From Nocardioides guangzhouensis (GTDB lineage Bacteria; Actinomycetota; Actinomycetes; Propionibacteriales; Nocardioidaceae): a stretch of DNA of 64,000 nucleotides. This document shows positions 61,601-64,000 of the stretch, in pieces. The stretch spans positions 44,594 through 108,593 of the forward strand of contig NZ_SDKM01000017.1 in the NCBI RefSeq assembly GCF_004519545.1, in the 5' to 3' direction. A program made the position numbers and the translations under genes. The notes under the pieces were generated by a model. It ran no database searches and was not told the DNA's origin. It saw nothing but the letters and a program-made list of their open reading frames with translations. How positions within the stretch are numbered: position 1 is the first letter of the stretch; every line of letters starts with the position of its first letter.

Positions 61601-62174
61601 AGAGGTTGCGCAGCAGCGGGAGGAAGTCGTCGATCCTGATGCCGGGACGCGCCACGCTGTGCACGTCGTCGACCCATTCGGGCATCCAGGTGCGCTCGCT
61701 GCTGAAGCGCTCCATGGACCCCGCGACGATGTCGGACCCGGTGGAGTCGGCGCTGGCCACCAGGACCTGCAGGGCGTCCGCGGGGAGCAGGTCGTCGGAG
61801 TCCAGGAACGTGAGGTAGCGCCCCCGGGCATGGGCAACCCCGGTGTTGCGTGCCGCTCCGAGCCCGCCGTTCTCGCGGGTGATGATGCGGATGCGGCCGT
61901 CGCCCGCGGCGTACCGCTCGGCGATGGCGCGGGACCCGTCCGGCGAGCTGTCGTCGACGAGCAGCACCTCGAAGTCGCCGAGGCTCTGGCCGAGGACGCT
62001 GTCGAGGCAGGCGGCGAGGTACTGCTCCACGTTGTAGAACGGCACGATGATGCTGACGGCGGGGCGACGCAGCCGCCGGAGCAGGCGCTGACCGGCCCGG
62101 CTGCGTGCCACCCTCCGGGCGCCTCGCCGTCCGAGGACCACGGTTCGTCGACGGAACTCGGTTAGCTTCGGCAT
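58602..62174 (-). CDS. GT2 glycosyltransferase fused to CDP-glycerol glycerophosphotransferase (TagF-like)
   Basis: A 1190-aa fusion. Residues about 38-270 are a GT-A domain (SIIVPFYNVEQYLAACLDSV, LLVDDSSPDGS, YLTFLDSDDLLP with the DxD). Residues about 400-800 are beta-rich with no motif I can name. Residues about 820-1180 form a TagF/TarL-type polymerase (VQYYVDNMYQPEYHRKPEG, AQTFHGYPFKRMGH, VLYAPTFRD, YPEVSDLYLAADAGIVDYSS). Such proteins build glycerol- or ribitol-phosphate polymers and add sugars to them, i.e. wall teichoic acid or similar. ATG at 62174; GTG at 62180 is also possible. Divergent from hutH. Confidence 0.85.
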   Translation of the reverse strand: MPKLTEFRRRTVVLGRRGARRVARSRAGQRLLRRLRRPAVSIIVPFYNVEQYLAACLDSVLGQSLGDFEVLLVDDSSPDGSRAIAERYAAGDGRIRIITRENGGLGAARNTGVAHARGRYLTFLDSDDLLPADALQVLVASADSTGSDIVAGSMERFSSERTWMPEWVDDVHSVARPGIRIDDFLPLLRNLYTCNKLFRHDFWTSQALSFREGVAYEDQPLVTQLFARARSIDVLTDIVYSYRARDDKSSISQQTASLKDLRDRIAAWHLSRDAFRRELSPAAYQGWLATLFEAHFQWYLVSPGTVDDTYWNELVAAVQELTADADERAWQWATPPNRVLVRLAQQDRRAEAQEFVRRRGRAVEDWPATVRDDGIALELPFSDDPDLDPELFVVRPEQVRISHAVENVHWISRPGGVPSLWMSGWAYLRKVDLSTHDATVTVILRDEATGRDHEFTATGRPDASFPPPRDDKWCDYRPGVFGVELPLSDLLSDAKDGSRWSVWLRVEAAGLRATRPVSHLVRSGSAGVIPASPLPGGGRLIAGWKFRQPLHLVVDRSGVPVHDVTLEGRTLTARLGSGGHGVAGIVVSTRGQVLEVATHGSSGRTTFRADLPVVETPEPGQPVEWAFVARLEDGRTASLVVETGSDNLAEATSATTLVAHTGRNSDLQVTEWSLGAVADHVELATSGELTVSGRVFGPGVQTVGIATLNKRARAAGDPVALTDQHFTASVGLRQEVYRFGQRPLPTGDHDLRLRVDRGGSVVEIPVLVSHRLSDDLPVRVSTEDHDGRVVRGPERVVRVHLDRPIGDARGRYQQNRLRMGEGARTSLTRGVLMRSYFGEQATDNGVSIQKELRRRGSDLPVYWAVQDRSVPVPDGGIPVVVNTTEWYQLLGSVQYYVDNMYQPEYHRKPEGQVIAQTFHGYPFKRMGHPHWQNLQVSRSRIAEYDARAAEWDYLVSPARYATPLLVRDFAYRGEVLEIGYPRNDVLQSPEADDLRARTRASLGVAEGQTAVLYAPTFRDYLAEGDSKAVLADFFDFAEATRALGDDYVILVRGHAYHARSSRRVGSLPGCVDVTDYPEVSDLYLAADAGIVDYSSLRFDFGVTGKPMVFHVPDLQRYNDTRGWLFDFEPTAPGPLVDSTAEVVDHLRDLDGLRTEYAAAYDTFRKDYLDLEDGHAGERFVDAVFVPRGDA

Positions 62175-62301
62175 GGCCACGATGATGCCATTCGGGCGGG
62201 GGTGGCCGACGACCCCGTCCGGATCACGCGCCCGCCATTTCCACGGGTCCGACGACGCGGTCGGGCCCGGTCCTGCCCGCGGCGCGGTTCCCGTCCCAGG
62301 A

Positions 62302-62317
62302 GTCTCGGATCCGAGAC
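62302..62317. promoter_or_regulatory. Perfect 16-bp palindrome upstream of hutH
   Basis: GTCTCGGATCCGAGAC is fully symmetrical and ends 55 bp before the hutH start, in the 198-bp divergent region with the GT2-TagF gene. It is a good candidate operator for hutH or the polymer operon. Confidence 0.45.
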
Positions 62318-62372
62318 GTGAGTACGCCGCCGGGGCTGGTCGCGCCCGGGCGCCGGCGCGTTTGATGGGGGC

Positions 62373-63953
62373 ATGAGCACGACCCTCCCCACCAGCACCG
62401 CCGGAACCACGGCCACCGTGTCCGTCGGCACCGGACCCGTCACCTTCACCGACCTCGTCGCCGTCGCCCGCGACGGTGCCGGGGTGGCCCTCGACGAGGG
62501 TGCCCGCGCCGCCATCGAGCGGGCCCGCACCGTCGTCGACGAGCTCGCCGCCGCACCCACCCCGGCGTACGGCATCTCCACCGGCTTCGGCGCCCTCGCC
62601 ACCCGGCACATCCCGACCGAGATGCGCGCCCAGCTCCAACGCTCCCTGGTCCGGTCGCACGCCGCCGGCTCCGGCCCGGAGGTCGAGCGCGAGGTGGTCC
62701 GCGGCCTGATGCTGCTGCGGCTCTCGACCCTGGCGACCGGCCACACCGGCGTCCGCCCCGGGACCGCCCAGCTCCTGGCCGACCTGCTCACCCACGGCAT
62801 CACGCCGGTCGTGCGGGAGTACGGCTCGCTCGGCTGCTCCGGCGACCTGGCGCCGCTGTCGCACTGCGCGCTGGCGCTGATGGGGGAGGGCGAGGTCCGC
62901 GACGCCGACGGCACGCTGATGCCTGCCGCCGAGGCGCTGGCGAACGCCGGCCTCATTCCCGTCGAGCTGGTCGCCAAGGAGGGCCTGGCGCTGATCAACG
63001 GCACCGACGGGATGCTCGGCATGCTGGTGCTGGCCATCGAGGACCTGCGGTCGCTGCTGCGCACCGCCGACGTCGCCGCGGCCATGTCCGTCGAGGCGCA
63101 GCTCGGCACCGACCGGGTCTTCGCCCCCGAGCTGCAGGCGATCCGCCCGCATCCCGGCCAGGCACTCTCCGCCGCCAACCTCACCGCGATGATGAAGGAC
63201 TCCGGCGTCGTCGCCTCGCACCGCGGCCCGGACTGCAACCGGGTCCAGGACGCCTACTCGCTGCGCTGCTCCCCGCAGGTGCACGGTGCCGCTCGCGACA
63301 CCGTCGAGCACGCCGCGCTGGTGGCCGGTCGCGAGCTGGACAGCGCCGTCGACAACCCTGTGGTCCTCGCCGATGAGCACCGCGTGGAGTCGAACGGCAA
63401 CTTCCACGGCGCCCCGGTCGCCTACGTGCTCGACTTCCTCGCGATCGTGGCCGCCGACGTGGCCTCGATCAGCGAGCGCCGCACGGACCGGTTCCTCGAC
63501 AAGGCCCGCAACCACGGGCTGCCGCCGTTCCTCGCGGACGACCCGGGCGTCGACAGCGGACACATGATCGCGCAGTACACCCAGGCCGCGATCGTCTCCG
63601 AGCTCAAGCGGCTCGCGAACCCGGCCTCGGTCGACTCGATCCCCTCCAGCGCCATGCAGGAGGACCACGTGTCGATGGGCTGGTCCGCGGCCCGCAAGTT
63701 GCGCCGCTCGGTCGACGGGCTGACCCGCGTCGTCGCGATCGAGGTGCTGACCGCTGCCCGCGCGCTCGACCTGCGCGCACCGCTGGAGCCGTCGCCGGCC
63801 ACCGGTGCCGTCGTCCGGCTGCTCCGCGACGCGGGAATCCAGGGCCCCGGCCCCGACCGTCACCTGTCCCCGGAGATCGAGACCGCCGTCGAGCTGGTCC
63901 GCTCCGGTGCCGTCCTCCACGCCGTCCAGTCCGTGATCGGAGATCTCGCATGA
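62373..63953 (+). CDS. hutH: Histidine ammonia-lyase
   Basis: A 526-aa lyase that deaminates L-histidine to urocanate, the first step of histidine use. YGISTGFGALATRHI, GSLGCSGDLAPLSHCAL and SSAMQEDHVSMGWSAARKL are family hallmarks. The MIO cofactor triad is C155-S156-G157, not the more usual Ala-Ser-Gly; Ser and Gly, which form the ring, are kept. ATG at 62373 has GATGGGGG just upstream. The stop overlaps ATG at 63950, where a coupled next gene could start, but a dispersed repeat begins 18 bases later. Confidence 0.93.
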   Translation: MSTTLPTSTAGTTATVSVGTGPVTFTDLVAVARDGAGVALDEGARAAIERARTVVDELAAAPTPAYGISTGFGALATRHIPTEMRAQLQRSLVRSHAAGSGPEVEREVVRGLMLLRLSTLATGHTGVRPGTAQLLADLLTHGITPVVREYGSLGCSGDLAPLSHCALALMGEGEVRDADGTLMPAAEALANAGLIPVELVAKEGLALINGTDGMLGMLVLAIEDLRSLLRTADVAAAMSVEAQLGTDRVFAPELQAIRPHPGQALSAANLTAMMKDSGVVASHRGPDCNRVQDAYSLRCSPQVHGAARDTVEHAALVAGRELDSAVDNPVVLADEHRVESNGNFHGAPVAYVLDFLAIVAADVASISERRTDRFLDKARNHGLPPFLADDPGVDSGHMIAQYTQAAIVSELKRLANPASVDSIPSSAMQEDHVSMGWSAARKLRRSVDGLTRVVAIEVLTAARALDLRAPLEPSPATGAVVRLLRDAGIQGPGPDRHLSPEIETAVELVRSGAVLHAVQSVIGDLA

Positions 63954-63970
63954 CCAACCAGACCGAGAAG

Positions 63971-64000
63971 GGTTTCGAGACGCTCGCTGGCGCTCGCTCC
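63971..64000. repeat. Dispersed repeat copy, inverted, at window end
   Basis: The last 30 bases are the exact reverse complement of 49162-49191 and begin GGTTTCGAGACGCTCGCTGG. The element continues beyond the window, so its full length is unknown. Confidence 0.8.

Noticed and set aside
63950..64000. Start of a further hut gene after hutH
   Set aside because: ATG at 63950 overlaps the hutH stop, but only 17 codons remain and from base 63971 they are the dispersed repeat, so a gene cannot be supported from this window.

Overview
The window is very GC-rich chromosomal DNA from an actinobacterium, most likely Nocardioides or a close Nocardioidaceae relative. Evidence: strong GC bias at third codon positions, many GTG starts, frequent 4-bp ATGA/GTGA gene overlaps, a FadE5-type acyl-CoA dehydrogenase, a mycobacterial EtfD-like iron-sulfur oxidoreductase, an IdeR/DtxR-type iron box and many DesK/NarL-type two-component pairs. 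I see no phage, insertion sequence or CRISPR array. Assignment is by protein recognition only; no database search was run.

Layout. 1-6.4 kb: a surface-glycan cluster (polyprenyl-phosphate glycosyltransferase, sulfotransferase, WecE-like sugar aminotransferase, methyltransferase, flippase, GT39-like membrane protein). 6.5-10.6 kb: NHLRC2-like thioredoxin/NHL protein, transmembrane Ser/Thr kinase, small DUF6458 protein. 10.7-14.4 kb: fadE5, a TauE/SafE exporter and its probable Rrf2 regulator. 14.5-24.1 kb: DUF2461, a regulator-hydrolase fusion, OsmC, an FAD oxidoreductase, azlCD, a lipoprotein/C39-like pair, a truncated DUF305 gene, tRNA-Gly(CCC) and a GDSL hydrolase. 24.3-28.3 kb: ScyD/ScyE-like secreted protein, dcd, SGLT-type symporter with a small partner.

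28.4-33.4 kb: a complete iron-siderophore uptake operon (lipoprotein, two permeases, ATPase, siderophore-interacting reductase) behind an iron box. 33.4-38.7 kb: a 50-aa protein, a DUF4097 beta-repeat protein with a ribbon-helix-helix regulator, and EtfD carrying an unusual C-terminal tail with seven SLFD motifs. 39-42.2 kb: DMFase-like lipoprotein, small lipoprotein, LCP protein. 42.2-45.4 kb: NarL-type regulator, ComP-like PDZ/multi-TM histidine kinase and, just upstream, a 43-aa secreted peptide gene. 45.5-49 kb: M19-like secreted hydrolase, a tandem array of 44-bp palindromic repeats, and an IclR regulator.

49.2-54.3 kb: coiled-coil membrane protein, a second two-component system, two small membrane proteins, an HtrA-like protease. 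54.3-56.2 kb: vanadium-haloperoxidase-like secreted protein and a LuxR regulator. 56.3-62.2 kb: two sulfotransferases and a 1190-aa GT2-TagF fusion, a second surface-polymer locus. 62.4 kb-end: hutH followed by a dispersed repeat that runs off the window.

The genes suggest three linked themes: building sulfated or teichoic-acid-like surface polymers at both ends of the window, fatty-acid oxidation with electron delivery to quinone (fadE5 and etfD share an operator-like motif although 26 kb apart), and iron acquisition. The most promising undescribed items are the peptide/ComP-like kinase/regulator locus, the SLFD-repeat tail of EtfD, the helically phased operator of the ribbon-helix-helix gene, and the repeat families.
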